Of a DNA stretch of 17,257 nucleotides, positions 1-7,212 are shown piece after piece. The DNA is taken from assembly GCA_038207425.1 (NCBI GenBank), contig JBBQZU010000048.1, positions 1 through 17,257 of the forward strand, in the 5' to 3' direction. Position 1 is the stretch's first letter. The number at the start of each line of letters is the position of its first letter. The DNA is from JBBQZU01 sp038207425 (GTDB taxonomy: Bacteria; Bacteroidota; Bacteroidia; Flavobacteriales_D; Cryomorphaceae). A program made the translations under genes and the position numbers. The notes beneath the pieces were generated by a model, which did not search any database, had not been told where the DNA came from, and worked only from the letters and a program-made list of their open reading frames with translations.

Positions 1-99
1 CTTTTGAGCTAACTCGCTTATGGTTCGCTGCTCTTTAATAGCCTCGATGGCTATCTTTGCTTTGAAACTTGCTTGGAAGGTTCGTCATTCTTTTCTCAT
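1..99 (-). pseudogene. IS3-family transposase OrfA, N-terminal fragment with early stop
   Basis: Read on the minus strand from an ATG at 99-97, the frame gives MRKE, then a TGA stop at 87-85, then an open frame to the left edge reading RTFQASFKAKIAIEAIKE and ending ISELAQK. This is the characteristic start of IS3-family OrfA, the small helix-turn-helix protein that binds the element's ends and is joined to OrfB by programmed frameshifting. Homologues usually begin M-R-K-(x)-R-R-T-F, so the TGA most simply replaces a CGA arginine codon. No ATG, GTG or TTG follows in this frame before the edge, so this copy is probably not translated normally. The rest of OrfA and all of OrfB lie outside the window. 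Confidence 0.8.
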
Positions 100-129
100 T
101 GTTCAGAAAATTAAGGGTTGTTAATTTCC

Positions 130-154
130 TGTCCAAAAAAACTAGACCAGCTCA
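130..154. repeat. Putative IS3 terminal inverted repeat
   Basis: The segment CTGTCCAAAAAAACTAG followed by ACCAGCTCA lies 30 bases outside the orfA start and ends with CA on the plus strand (TG on the minus strand), as expected for an IS3-family end. The matching repeat at the other end of the element is not in the window, so the exact length is an estimate. Confidence 0.5.
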
Positions 155-2285
155 TTAAGTTTCATCCATATACTCGGTATTCTGGTAGTCAGGAGGCGAT
201 GAACCGAAGCACAATACGAAGAATGATATTCAAAACAACATCCCAATATTTGTTTTCTGGCCCTGATCCGGAAAGATTTATTGATGTTGAAGCATCTAGC
301 GGAATCGCAATAAGCGGATGCGAATTCATTAACGAAGTTCCCTAGTCATTTCAAGAAGATAATAGAGGAATAGGCTTTTATGCAAGCGACTCAAGGCTTG
401 TAATAATTGAGTTTTGTGAGGGCGGAATTGGACCGGCCCGCATTGGAAACACTGTAATACCATCTGTTTTTAAAAATTTGAGCAATGGAGTAAATTCCGT
501 TTATGATGAATTTAACTACAGGCTTGAAGAGATCGAACTAGGGAAATTTATTAATAATTAAAATAGGTGTTGGACTCTACGGTTCCAAAAACAGTTTTGT
601 TTATGACAATGAATTTCAAGTACCTCGGGTACCAAATAACACAGGAATTTTCTTGTCTAAAAGCACAAATTACAGTGTAGAAGGAAATTATTTTACGAAT
701 ATACCAGGTAGTGCAACTACTTGGAGTTGGGGAATTGCTATCAGAGCATCCGGCCCATTTGCAAACGTAATCAAGAATAATGTTTTTGAAAAGATTACTG
801 TTGGAATAATCCCAGAAGGGCAAAATGCCAATCCTAATGATGTATATAAAACCGGTCTTAAATACAGATGTAATCTGTTTGTTCGCGGAACAATTAAGCA
901 TAGCGATATTCTTCTGGTAGATGGCTCCATATCCAGAGAGCAAGGTGAATGTCTTGGAAACGACCCATCTGCACCGGCAGGAAATTTATTCAGCCACTCT
1001 AGCACACTTCCAAGTTCCCATTTTGATATCAATATATATCCAGGAGTTGTTCCACTTGGATATTCCATAAATTACTACCATCATCTTGTAACCAGCAATC
1101 GTTATATATTTCTACTTAGGGTAAGTGAAATCGCAACTGGTGCAACTGCTAACTACGTGTTCAGGTCTCAATGTAATGCAGCTTTTAATTCGGAGAGGGG
1201 CTGTGACGAAGGTCCAATACCAACTTTTACTGAAAATGCAATTGAAGGAATGGAAACAAAAGAAGAACCATCAGTACTTGATGTGAATAGTATTCTATCC
1301 GTTCCTAATTTGTTCGAAACCAATATTCTTGAACTGGAAAAATAAATTGATGCCGGAAATACTTTAGAACTTGCCGCACTTCCACAATCAGTAGGAAACG
1401 ATGAAGCAGTTCAATTCTTAATGAATGAAGCAGGTGAAAATTTAAGCACCTTTATATGGGATTTGTTACTAGAATCGACATATTCTAATCTTGCAAATGA
1501 GATCAGCTCTTCCATATTTGGCATGAGTACGTATAACGTAGATGGTGTGCTTATTGAAACAGCAGTGAGTGACATTGAACAATTATGGTTCAGTGAGCGG
1601 TATAAGATGGATGAATATTGGATGAATATTTCCAAAAAAGTAGCACAAGATACCATAAACCAGATTTCATTCGATGATTTCTTTGCGCTTCTCAATCAAT
1701 TTCAACCAGAGAGCATGCAAGGTTTCGTAGCAGCTTATGCACTTCAAAATGGCCATGAAATTCCTGAATGGGTAAGACCTAATTTCAGACCTGACGTTTA
1801 CAATCTTGAAGGAAATCAATTACCCTTTTTGGCATCTGATGAAGGCTTGCCTCCGATATTACCTTCACCTCTTACCGGTGATTTTCTCAATTGGTCAGGA
1901 AACGTATTATTATTGCACTGCATGTACATTGCTGAGCGCAAAGTGTATTTTCCAACATACACCGAAATTATCAATAGTGTTGATCCCACTGAAAATGGGA
2001 AGAATGCACAATTGGAGTCAAACACAAGTTCCAGTTCCATTTTTGGCATTTACCCAAACCCCTTCTCATCTGAACTTATCTTCCGTTTCAATACTGAAAT
2101 ACCAGAATACAAAGTACTTCGCATCGAAATCTTCGACCTCCTTGGCCGCCGCGCAAGAAGCGAGCAGTTCGGTGCAGTTAGCATCTTTACAATTGATTGG
2201 GTTAGAATTGCCCAAAGGTATGCTCCCTTATACCATTTTCATAGATGGCACACCTGTGCAGAATGGCAAGGTAGTGAGGGTTTAG
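155..2285 (+). pseudogene. Decayed secreted beta-helix protein with T9SS sorting domain
   Basis: This is the 3' part of one large gene now spread over three frames. The first frame runs from the IS junction, is cut by a TAG at 343-345, and continues in the same frame to a TAA at 559-561. A one-base shift near 559 moves coding to the frame reading IGVGLYGSKNSFVYDNEF and onward, which has asparagine-rich turns such as NVIKNNVFEKITVGI typical of right-handed parallel beta-helix repeats. A TAA at 1343-1345 interrupts that frame, which then continues unbroken to the sorting domain (IFGIYPNPFSSELIF, then IEIFDLLGRR). A second one-base shift near 2197 moves the end of the sorting domain (LPKGM...YTIFIDGTPVQNGKVVRV) into the third frame, stopping at 2283-2285. 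The 5' end is lost at the IS3 element. The intact ancestor would have been exported by Sec and then T9SS, probably to the cell surface. The region is clearly more AT-rich than leuS. Confidence 0.88.
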
Positions 2286-2313
2286 TAATCGAAAACACCA
2301 TTTCCATCATCAT

Positions 2314-2341
2314 AAAGCAGCCTCGAACGGGGCTGCTTTTT
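2314..2341 (+). terminator. Rho-independent terminator after the beta-helix pseudogene
   Basis: A perfect 9-bp stem AAAGCAGCC (2314-2322) pairs with GGCTGCTTT (2331-2339) around an 8-base loop and runs into a short T tract. It lies 28 bases after the remnant's stop codon and before the leuS promoter box, so it would insulate leuS from upstream transcription. Confidence 0.8.
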
Positions 2342-2378
2342 ACATTCCAAAACCTGCGCTCCCTCGCACACAAAACCA

Positions 2379-2386
2379 TACCTTTG
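2379..2386 (+). promoter_or_regulatory. leuS promoter -7 box (Bacteroidota type)
   Basis: TACCTTTG matches the Bacteroidota sigma-factor -7 consensus TAnnTTTG exactly. It lies 26 bases before the leuS ATG and predicts a leader of about 20 bases. No clear TTTG -33 element is visible at the usual distance. Confidence 0.6.
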
Positions 2387-2412
2387 CACCCTGAATTTGA
2401 AGCGCACTGATT

Positions 2413-5277
2413 ATGGAATACAACTTTCGCGAAATAGAAGAGAAATGGCGTAAACACTGGGCTGAGCAACATACCTACCACGTGTCTGAAGACCCTGCGA
2501 AAGAGAAGTATTATGTACTCGACATGTTTCCCTATCCATCGGGTGCGGGCTTGCATGTGGGCCACCCGCTTGGATATATTGCCAGCGACATTATAGCGCG
2601 CTATAAGCGGCACAGGGGCTACAACGTGCTGCATCCCATGGGCTTCGACTCATTTGGACTTCCCGCTGAGCAATACGCCATCCAAACGGGACAGCACCCC
2701 GCCATAACCACCGAACAGAATATAGCCCGGTACCGGGAACAACTCGACAGGCTGGGGTTCAATTACGACTGGAGCCGCGAAGTTCGCACCAGCGACCCTG
2801 CCTACTACCGATGGACGCAGTGGATTTTTATTCAACTGTACAATTCATGGTACAATAAAGCTACCAACCGCGCAGAGCATATCGATTCGCTTATTGCCTC
2901 ATTTGCCTTTAACGGCACCTATAATGTTGATGCTGCCATAGACCGAGAATGGTATAAGCGTATGGACCTAAGTCGTTTTCACTTTGGTGAACACTTCAGT
3001 GGTGAATTTACCGCCACCGACTGGGATGTGCTCAACGATGAACAAAAGGGTATCATTCTCCAACACTATCGCCTTGCATACCTTGCCGATACCTGGGTAA
3101 ACTGGTGCGAAGCCCTCGGCACTGTTCTCGCCAATGATGAAGTAAAAGATGGCCTGAGCGAGCGCGGAGGTCATCCGGTGGAGCAGCGGCTTATGAAGCA
3201 GTGGAGCCTGCGCATCACTGCGTATGCCGACCGTTTGCTAAGCGGACTCGACACGCTCGACTGGAGCGAGAGCATCAAAGAAATGCAGCGAAACTGGATA
3301 GGCCGCTCTCAGGGTGCTATGGTGCGCTTTATGTTGCATGGCCACAATGGCCATATAGACGTGTTTACCACCAGACCCGACACGCTTTTTGGCGTAAGCT
3401 TTATAACCCTGGCCCCGGAACACGAACTGGTAAAGCGCATCACCAGCCCTGACCACGAGGCTGATGTTGCTGAATATATTCGCCAAACTATGCTGCGCAC
3501 CGAGCGCGACCGACAGAGCGATGTAAAGCATATCAGCGGAGCATTCACAGGCGCCTACGCCCTGCACCCATTTACGGGCGAGAAAATTCCGGTGTGGATC
3601 GGCGACTACGTGCTTGCAGGCTATGGCACCGGAGCGGTAATGGCTGTGCCTGCCGGCGATCAGCGCGATTTTCTCTTTGCAAAACATTTTGGTCTGCCCA
3701 TCCCAAATATTTTTGATGGTGTGGACGTATCGGCACAGGCTTACGCCGAAAAAACGGGAAAACTCATGAACTCGGGTTTTCTTACAGGACTCGATGTAGC
3801 CCGCGCCACTGCTGAGGTCATAGCAGAACTGGAGCGCAAACGTATAGGCTACGGAAGAATTAATTACCGACTTCGCGACGCCATCTTTTCGCGGCAGCGC
3901 TACTGGGGCGAGCCTTTCCCGGTGTATTACGAAAGCGATACGCCCCGCCTGCTGAGTGAGAACGAACTGCCACTTACGCTGCCTAAAATAGATAAGTACC
4001 TGCCCACCGAAAACGGTGAGCCGCCACTGGCCCGCGCCCGTCGCGAAGATTGGACCATATACCACGGCGACCGAATGGAGTATAATACCATGCCAGGATG
4101 GGCTGGCTCTTCGTGGTATTTCCTGCGCTATATGGATCCGCATAATGAAGCAAATATGGTAAGCCCTGATAGAGTGAAATATTGGGGTGCCGTTGACCTG
4201 TATATGGGTGGTGCCGAGCACGCTACAGGCCACCTTCTGTATGCGCGGTTCTGGACCAAGTTTTTGTCTGACAGGGGCTACATACCCTTCGATGAGCCAT
4301 TTAAGAAAATGATCAATCAGGGGATGATTCTCGGTAAGTCGTGTATCCTTCTGCGCGATACCGAACACCCCGACTTGTATGTATCATTCGATAAGCAGGA
4401 AGCATACGTAGCCGCTTTCCCTTCCGGAAAAGGAAAAAGCGCCGATGACAGGTTTCAGCACCTGCGGGTGGATGTAAACCTTGCCGATGGCGATGAGCTG
4501 CACCGCGAGGGGCTTAGAAAGTGGCAACCCGAATTTTCAAATGCAAAATTTTATCCTGATGACGGCACCTTTCGATGCGGGCACGAAGTTGAAAAAATGT
4601 CCAAGCGCTGGCATAACGTTGTGGATCCCGAGGTGCTTTGCGACCAATACGGGGCTGACACTATGCGCATGTATGAAATGTTTCTCGGGCCGGTGGAACA
4701 AAGTAAGCCCTGGGATACCAAGGGCATCAGTGGGGTGCACAACTTTTTGCGAAAGCTCTGGAGGCTGGCGCATGACAAAGAAGGTATCTTTTCTGTAAAT
4801 GATGCCACACCCACACGTGAAGAGCTGCAGGTATTGCACCGCACCCTAAAGAGAGTTACCGACGATTTGGAAAGACTTTCATGGAATACGGTTGTGAGTG
4901 CGTTAATGATAGCGGTGAATGAGCTTACGGCGCTGAATTCGTCTAACAAGACTGTGCTTGAAGGAATTTGTGTCCTGCTCTCGCCCTACGCGCCGCATTT
5001 TGCGGAGGAGCTTTGGAGTAAGCTGGGCCATAATAGTTCGGTTACTGCGCAGGCTTGGCCGGTTTACGACATGCAGTACCTGGAAGACACAAACTTTGAA
5101 TATCCAGTCAGCTTTAATGGCAAAACCAGGTTTAAAATAAGTCTGCCTGCCGACATGCTGCCCGCAGATGTGGAGCGGGCCGTGCTCGATACCGCCGAGG
5201 CAGCCCGCTACCTCGAAGGCAAAACCCCAAAGAAAGTGGTGGTAGTGCCAAAGCGGATTGTGAATGTGGTAATGTAG
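2413..5277 (+). CDS. leuS: Leucine--tRNA ligase
   Basis: A complete 954-residue class Ia aminoacyl-tRNA synthetase that charges tRNA-Leu with leucine in the cytoplasm. The HIGH signature is HVGH at residues 48-51, within PYPSGAGLHVGHPLGY. The KMSKS signature is KMSKR at residues 728-732. The CP1 editing domain shows the threonine-rich loop TTRPDTLFG (residues 319-327) and GTGAVMAVPAGDQRDF, whose Asp419 corresponds to the conserved editing-site aspartate. The anticodon-binding domain follows the KMSKR loop, with a small C-terminal domain ending near KKVVVVPKRIVNVVM. The protein is longer than the E. coli enzyme (about 860 residues) because of insertions, one after the first catalytic half (about residues 150-230) and one just before KMSKR (about 645-715), as is usual in Bacteroidota. 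The ATG is preceded by an exact -7 box, supporting this start. No lesions seen. Confidence 0.98.
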   Translation: MEYNFREIEEKWRKHWAEQHTYHVSEDPAKEKYYVLDMFPYPSGAGLHVGHPLGYIASDIIARYKRHRGYNVLHPMGFDSFGLPAEQYAIQTGQHPAITTEQNIARYREQLDRLGFNYDWSREVRTSDPAYYRWTQWIFIQLYNSWYNKATNRAEHIDSLIASFAFNGTYNVDAAIDREWYKRMDLSRFHFGEHFSGEFTATDWDVLNDEQKGIILQHYRLAYLADTWVNWCEALGTVLANDEVKDGLSERGGHPVEQRLMKQWSLRITAYADRLLSGLDTLDWSESIKEMQRNWIGRSQGAMVRFMLHGHNGHIDVFTTRPDTLFGVSFITLAPEHELVKRITSPDHEADVAEYIRQTMLRTERDRQSDVKHISGAFTGAYALHPFTGEKIPVWIGDYVLAGYGTGAVMAVPAGDQRDFLFAKHFGLPIPNIFDGVDVSAQAYAEKTGKLMNSGFLTGLDVARATAEVIAELERKRIGYGRINYRLRDAIFSRQRYWGEPFPVYYESDTPRLLSENELPLTLPKIDKYLPTENGEPPLARARREDWTIYHGDRMEYNTMPGWAGSSWYFLRYMDPHNEANMVSPDRVKYWGAVDLYMGGAEHATGHLLYARFWTKFLSDRGYIPFDEPFKKMINQGMILGKSCILLRDTEHPDLYVSFDKQEAYVAAFPSGKGKSADDRFQHLRVDVNLADGDELHREGLRKWQPEFSNAKFYPDDGTFRCGHEVEKMSKRWHNVVDPEVLCDQYGADTMRMYEMFLGPVEQSKPWDTKGISGVHNFLRKLWRLAHDKEGIFSVNDATPTREELQVLHRTLKRVTDDLERLSWNTVVSALMIAVNELTALNSSNKTVLEGICVLLSPYAPHFAEELWSKLGHNSSVTAQAWPVYDMQYLEDTNFEYPVSFNGKTRFKISLPADMLPADVERAVLDTAEAARYLEGKTPKKVVVVPKRIVNVVM

Positions 5278-5295
5278 GGACTGAACTTCTTGCGG

Positions 5296-5319
5296 AAGGC
5301 TTTTTGCATATGAAGCCTT
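5296..5319 (+). terminator. Weak hairpin downstream of leuS
   Basis: AAGGCTT (5296-5302) can pair with AAGCCTT (5313-5319) around a 10-base loop, 19 bases after the leuS stop codon. There is no T tract after it, so termination here is only a possibility. Confidence 0.3.
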
Positions 5320-5343
5320 ATAGACCACCAAGCTCGGGGGTAA

Positions 5344-5450
5344 TCAAAAAAACACTTTGTGCGCTTGGTGTCTTTGTGGGATACATTTTTATCGCCCACC
5401 AAGCCACAAAGGCCACGAAGGGCGGTGTTTCAAAAAAAACTTTGTGCGCT
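5344..5450. repeat. Degenerate CTTTGTG intergenic repeat, inverted pair plus partial direct copy
   Basis: Copy A (5355-5382) starts CTTTGTGCGCTTGGTGTC and ends TTTGTGGGAT, with a period of about nine bases. Copy B (5395-5422), CCCACCAAGCCACAAAGG followed by CCACGAAGGG, is an imperfect reverse complement of copy A, so the pair could fold into a stem-loop. A third partial direct copy, an A-run followed by CTTTGTGCGCT, lies at about 5431-5450 and repeats the A-run plus CTTTGTGCGCT at about 5345-5365. A related unit occurs at 12074-12102. Confidence 0.65.
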
Positions 5451-5533
5451 CGACGTAATCAAGGTGAGACCCCTAAATACACTACAACATAAAATCGCCC
5501 GAAAAGCAGAAAGAATTAGAGTCTCCAAATCCT

Positions 5534-5562
5534 TACCTTCACATCTGCGTATGCTACTTTGG
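5534..5562 (+). promoter_or_regulatory. Possible promoter of the DUF3108 gene
   Basis: Two imperfect Bacteroidota -7 boxes lie upstream of the gene: TACCTTCA at 5534-5541 (two mismatches to TAnnTTTG) and TACTTTGG at 5555-5562 (one mismatch). The second would give a leader of about 20 bases. Neither has a clear -33 TTTG. Confidence 0.3.
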
Positions 5563-5587
5563 AACGGCATTTGACATACGCCCCGCT

Positions 5588-6406
5588 ATGAGAACTGTTG
5601 TGCACATACTTTTTCTTGTATTCGTACCATTGACCACCTTCGGACAAACAAGACCACCGAAAGCGAGCTTGGATACACTGCCTCTTGTTCAATTACCTAC
5701 CGTTACCAATATCGCCTTTAGCACAGGCGAGTACCTCCGTTTTAGGCTGCACTATGGCATAGTGGATGCCGGCGAGGCAGAACTAACCGTAAAAAATGGC
5801 AACAGAAAATTTCAGGGCCGCGAAGCATACCATATCGTAGGTACCGGAAAATCGCTCGGTGCATTCAGTTGGTTCTTCAAAGTGCGCGACCAGTATGAAA
5901 CCTATTTCGACAAGAATGGAGCTTTCCCCTGGGAATTTATCCGCGATATAGAAGAAGGCAGCTACAAAAAACGGCAGGAGTACTACTTCCATCAGCACAA
6001 GGCAGCGGTAACCACCAATAAAGGCGAAACCTTCGCTATACCAAAATACTCGCAGGATATGCTCTCGACATTTTATTATGTGCGTACCTTCAATTTCAAA
6101 AATGCCAAGGAAGGGCAGGTATTTACCATACCCACCTTTGTAGACGGCGAAGAATACCCATTGAAAATAAAACTGCTCGGCAGGGAAACTATCAAATCGC
6201 GCACCGGCACATACCGTTGTCTTAAGTTCGTACCTGTGGTGCAAAAGGGGCGGGTATTTAAAAGCGAAGAAGATATGATCGTTTGGATCACCGACGATGA
6301 AAACAAGATACCTATTCTCTTGAAAGCCAAAGTTCTTGTAGGTTCTATCAAGATGGAACTGGTAGAGTATGGCAATCTGGCAAATCCTTTGGCAAAGGTT
6401 GAGTAA
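5588..6406 (+). CDS. DUF3108 domain-containing exported protein
   Basis: A 272-residue protein beginning with a clear Sec signal peptide, MRTVVHILFLVFVPLTTFGQ, probably cleaved near residue 20, so it is likely periplasmic. The mature part matches the DUF3108 pattern: FSTGEYLRFRLHYGIVDAG near residue 45, an internal beta-rich segment with GREAYHIVGTGKSLGAFSWFFKVRDQYETYFD-type residues, and a C-terminal ...SEEDMIVWITDDENKIPI... segment. Length fits the family. DUF3108 proteins have no established biochemical role. The gene stands alone on the plus strand after leuS and faces the mazF operon, with only 66 bases between the two stop codons and no clear terminator there. The start is the only ATG that gives the complete signal peptide. 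Confidence 0.88.
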   Translation: MRTVVHILFLVFVPLTTFGQTRPPKASLDTLPLVQLPTVTNIAFSTGEYLRFRLHYGIVDAGEAELTVKNGNRKFQGREAYHIVGTGKSLGAFSWFFKVRDQYETYFDKNGAFPWEFIRDIEEGSYKKRQEYYFHQHKAAVTTNKGETFAIPKYSQDMLSTFYYVRTFNFKNAKEGQVFTIPTFVDGEEYPLKIKLLGRETIKSRTGTYRCLKFVPVVQKGRVFKSEEDMIVWITDDENKIPILLKAKVLVGSIKMELVEYGNLANPLAKVE

Positions 6407-6472
6407 AAATGCAACGATATGCTTCACAGCATCTGATGGCCCTTTATACTTTCACTCGAAACAGCGCCGGGC

Positions 6473-6805
6473 TCAATATTTCAGGATGTCATTCAAACAC
6501 TCCTGAACCTCATTAAGCTCATCTTCAGTGATCCGTCCAATTTTTTCGATAAGAAGTGTTTTGGAGAGCGCATGAATTTGAAAAGTCAGTATTTCATATT
6601 CTTTTTTTAGTCCTGTTGTGTTACCGGCTTTGAGAATTACATTTCCATGATAATGTTTAAGCTTGCTCGTAAGCGGACAACAGATTACACCCGGCGCGTG
6701 GTCGTTCAGGAGATTTCTGCTGATGATACGCACAGGCCCGTATCCTGCCTGTTCGCCGCCCCGTCTTGGGTTCAGGCCCGAATACCATAACTCGCCCTTC
6801 TTCAT
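6473..6805 (-). CDS. MazF/PemK-family toxin (endoribonuclease fold), possibly inactive
   Basis: A 110-residue protein of the MazF/PemK toxin family, whose active members cleave mRNA in the cytoplasm until neutralised by the paired antitoxin. Family landmarks are GELWYSGLNPRRGGEQAGYGPV at the N-terminus, the ICCPLTSKLK strand containing the conserved threonine, LTFQIHALSK in the middle, and KIGRITEDELNEV near the C-terminus. Length is normal. In active homologues the loop reads EQ-G-G/x-x-RPV, and the arginine is a catalytic residue (Arg25 in Bacillus subtilis MazF). Here residue 23 is glycine (codon GGG at 6739-6737), giving GYGPV. This may weaken or abolish activity. It follows the antitoxin gene by 8 bases in the same direction, which is the normal toxin-antitoxin operon arrangement. 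Confidence 0.88.
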   Translation of the reverse strand: MKKGELWYSGLNPRRGGEQAGYGPVRIISRNLLNDHAPGVICCPLTSKLKHYHGNVILKAGNTTGLKKEYEILTFQIHALSKTLLIEKIGRITEDELNEVQECLNDILKY

Positions 6806-6813
6806 TGAGCTAA

Positions 6814-7035
6814 TTATTTCATATAGTCTGCCATTCCTTCTTCAGCAATAATGATAATATCAGTGTCATCCGACATTTTTTTATAAGAACGTGGGTATGT
6901 AGCTCTCTTCAATTGATCCAGATAAATACGCAGGGCCTTTTCAATGATTTTATTCTTTGGTGGCGGAAAAGATTCAGCGCTTGATAATAGTTGTTCGAAA
7001 AGGTACTCGGGTAAGGTGCTCGTGAAGGTTTTCAT
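6814..7035 (-). CDS. Ribbon-helix-helix-type antitoxin partner of MazF
   Basis: A 73-residue protein starting MKTFTSTLPEYLFEQL, encoded just upstream of the MazF-like toxin. The N-terminal strand followed by two predicted helices (residues about 3-45, KNKIIEKALRIYLDQLKR) fits a ribbon-helix-helix/CopG-like DNA-binding fold that would bind and repress its own promoter. The acidic C-terminal tail, ending EEGMADYMK, fits a toxin-binding segment. A longer in-frame extension to 7173 exists, but its residues look non-coding and start far from any promoter motif, so the ATG at 7035-7033 is preferred. Two copies of TTTGTAG (plus strand 7050-7056 and 7075-7081) lie just upstream and could be operator elements. 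Family assignment rests on context and overall pattern rather than on a strong motif. Confidence 0.75.
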   Translation of the reverse strand: MKTFTSTLPEYLFEQLLSSAESFPPPKNKIIEKALRIYLDQLKRATYPRSYKKMSDDTDIIIIAEEGMADYMK

Positions 7036-7200
7036 ACGTGTGTAATACATTTGTAGACAGCAGATATTATATACTTTGTAGCTCCTGATAACTGATGTAT
7101 GGCCTTTTTCAATTATGCAACAATGTGATTCAATTTGTATTCGGGCGTGCATACCGTCTAAAACCAAATTCACATCTATGTGCTCACATGGAAATTCGGT

Positions 7201-7208
7201 TATCTTCG
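7201..7208 (+). promoter_or_regulatory. Promoter -7 box of the M23 peptidase gene
   Basis: TATCTTCG differs at one base from the Bacteroidota consensus TAnnTTTG. It ends only four bases before the preferred ATG at 7213, so transcription would begin at or very near the start codon and the message would be close to leaderless. Confidence 0.45.
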
Positions 7209-7212
7209 CCGC

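Larger units (their letters stand above)
1..154 (-). mobile_element. IS3-family insertion sequence, partial (one end)
   Basis: The first 154 bases look like the end of an IS3-family element that continues beyond the left edge. It contains the N-terminal coding part of an orfA-type transposase on the minus strand. Its terminus reads, from base 154 inward on the minus strand, TGAGCTGGTCTAG, beginning with TG as IS3-family ends do. Immediately to the right starts an unrelated reading frame that encodes the interior of a secreted protein, so base 154/155 is the likely junction. The target-site duplication cannot be seen because only one end is present. Confidence 0.75.
5278..5587. other. Intergenic region between leuS and the DUF3108 gene
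   Basis: These 310 bases hold no credible gene. They contain a small hairpin just after leuS (5296-5319), a cluster of degenerate CTTTGTG-type repeat units in both orientations (about 5344-5450), and possible promoter boxes for the downstream gene. The short open frames here are composed of repeat sequence and are not coding. Confidence 0.7.

Noticed and set aside
343..1345. Stop-codon recoding or programmed frameshifting in the beta-helix gene
   Set aside because: The stops are of two kinds (TAG and TAA), the shifts have no slippery sequence or common context, and the 5' end is missing at an IS; ordinary decay explains all of it.
1806..2285. Separate 159-codon gene overlapping the beta-helix remnant
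   Set aside because: Only its last 25 or so codons make sense, and they are the frameshifted end of the T9SS sorting domain; the first part is out of frame.
3238..4368. 376-codon open frame on the minus strand inside leuS
   Set aside because: It lies entirely opposite the well-supported leuS gene, has no recognisable domain, and is a by-product of leuS codon use.
5344..5450. CRISPR-like array
   Set aside because: Copies are degenerate, occur in both orientations and lack regular unique spacers; no cas genes are near.
5304..5574. Two small open frames after leuS
   Set aside because: They are translations of the CTTTGTG repeat region and have no start signals or coding character.
5783..6427. 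214-codon minus-strand open frame opposite the DUF3108 gene
   Set aside because: It is antisense to a gene with a clear signal peptide and family match; its composition is aromatic-rich and without any known motif.
7036..7173. 46-codon upstream extension of the MazF antitoxin
   Set aside because: The residues are atypical (Cys and His rich, no motif) and the ATG at 7035 gives a protein of normal size.
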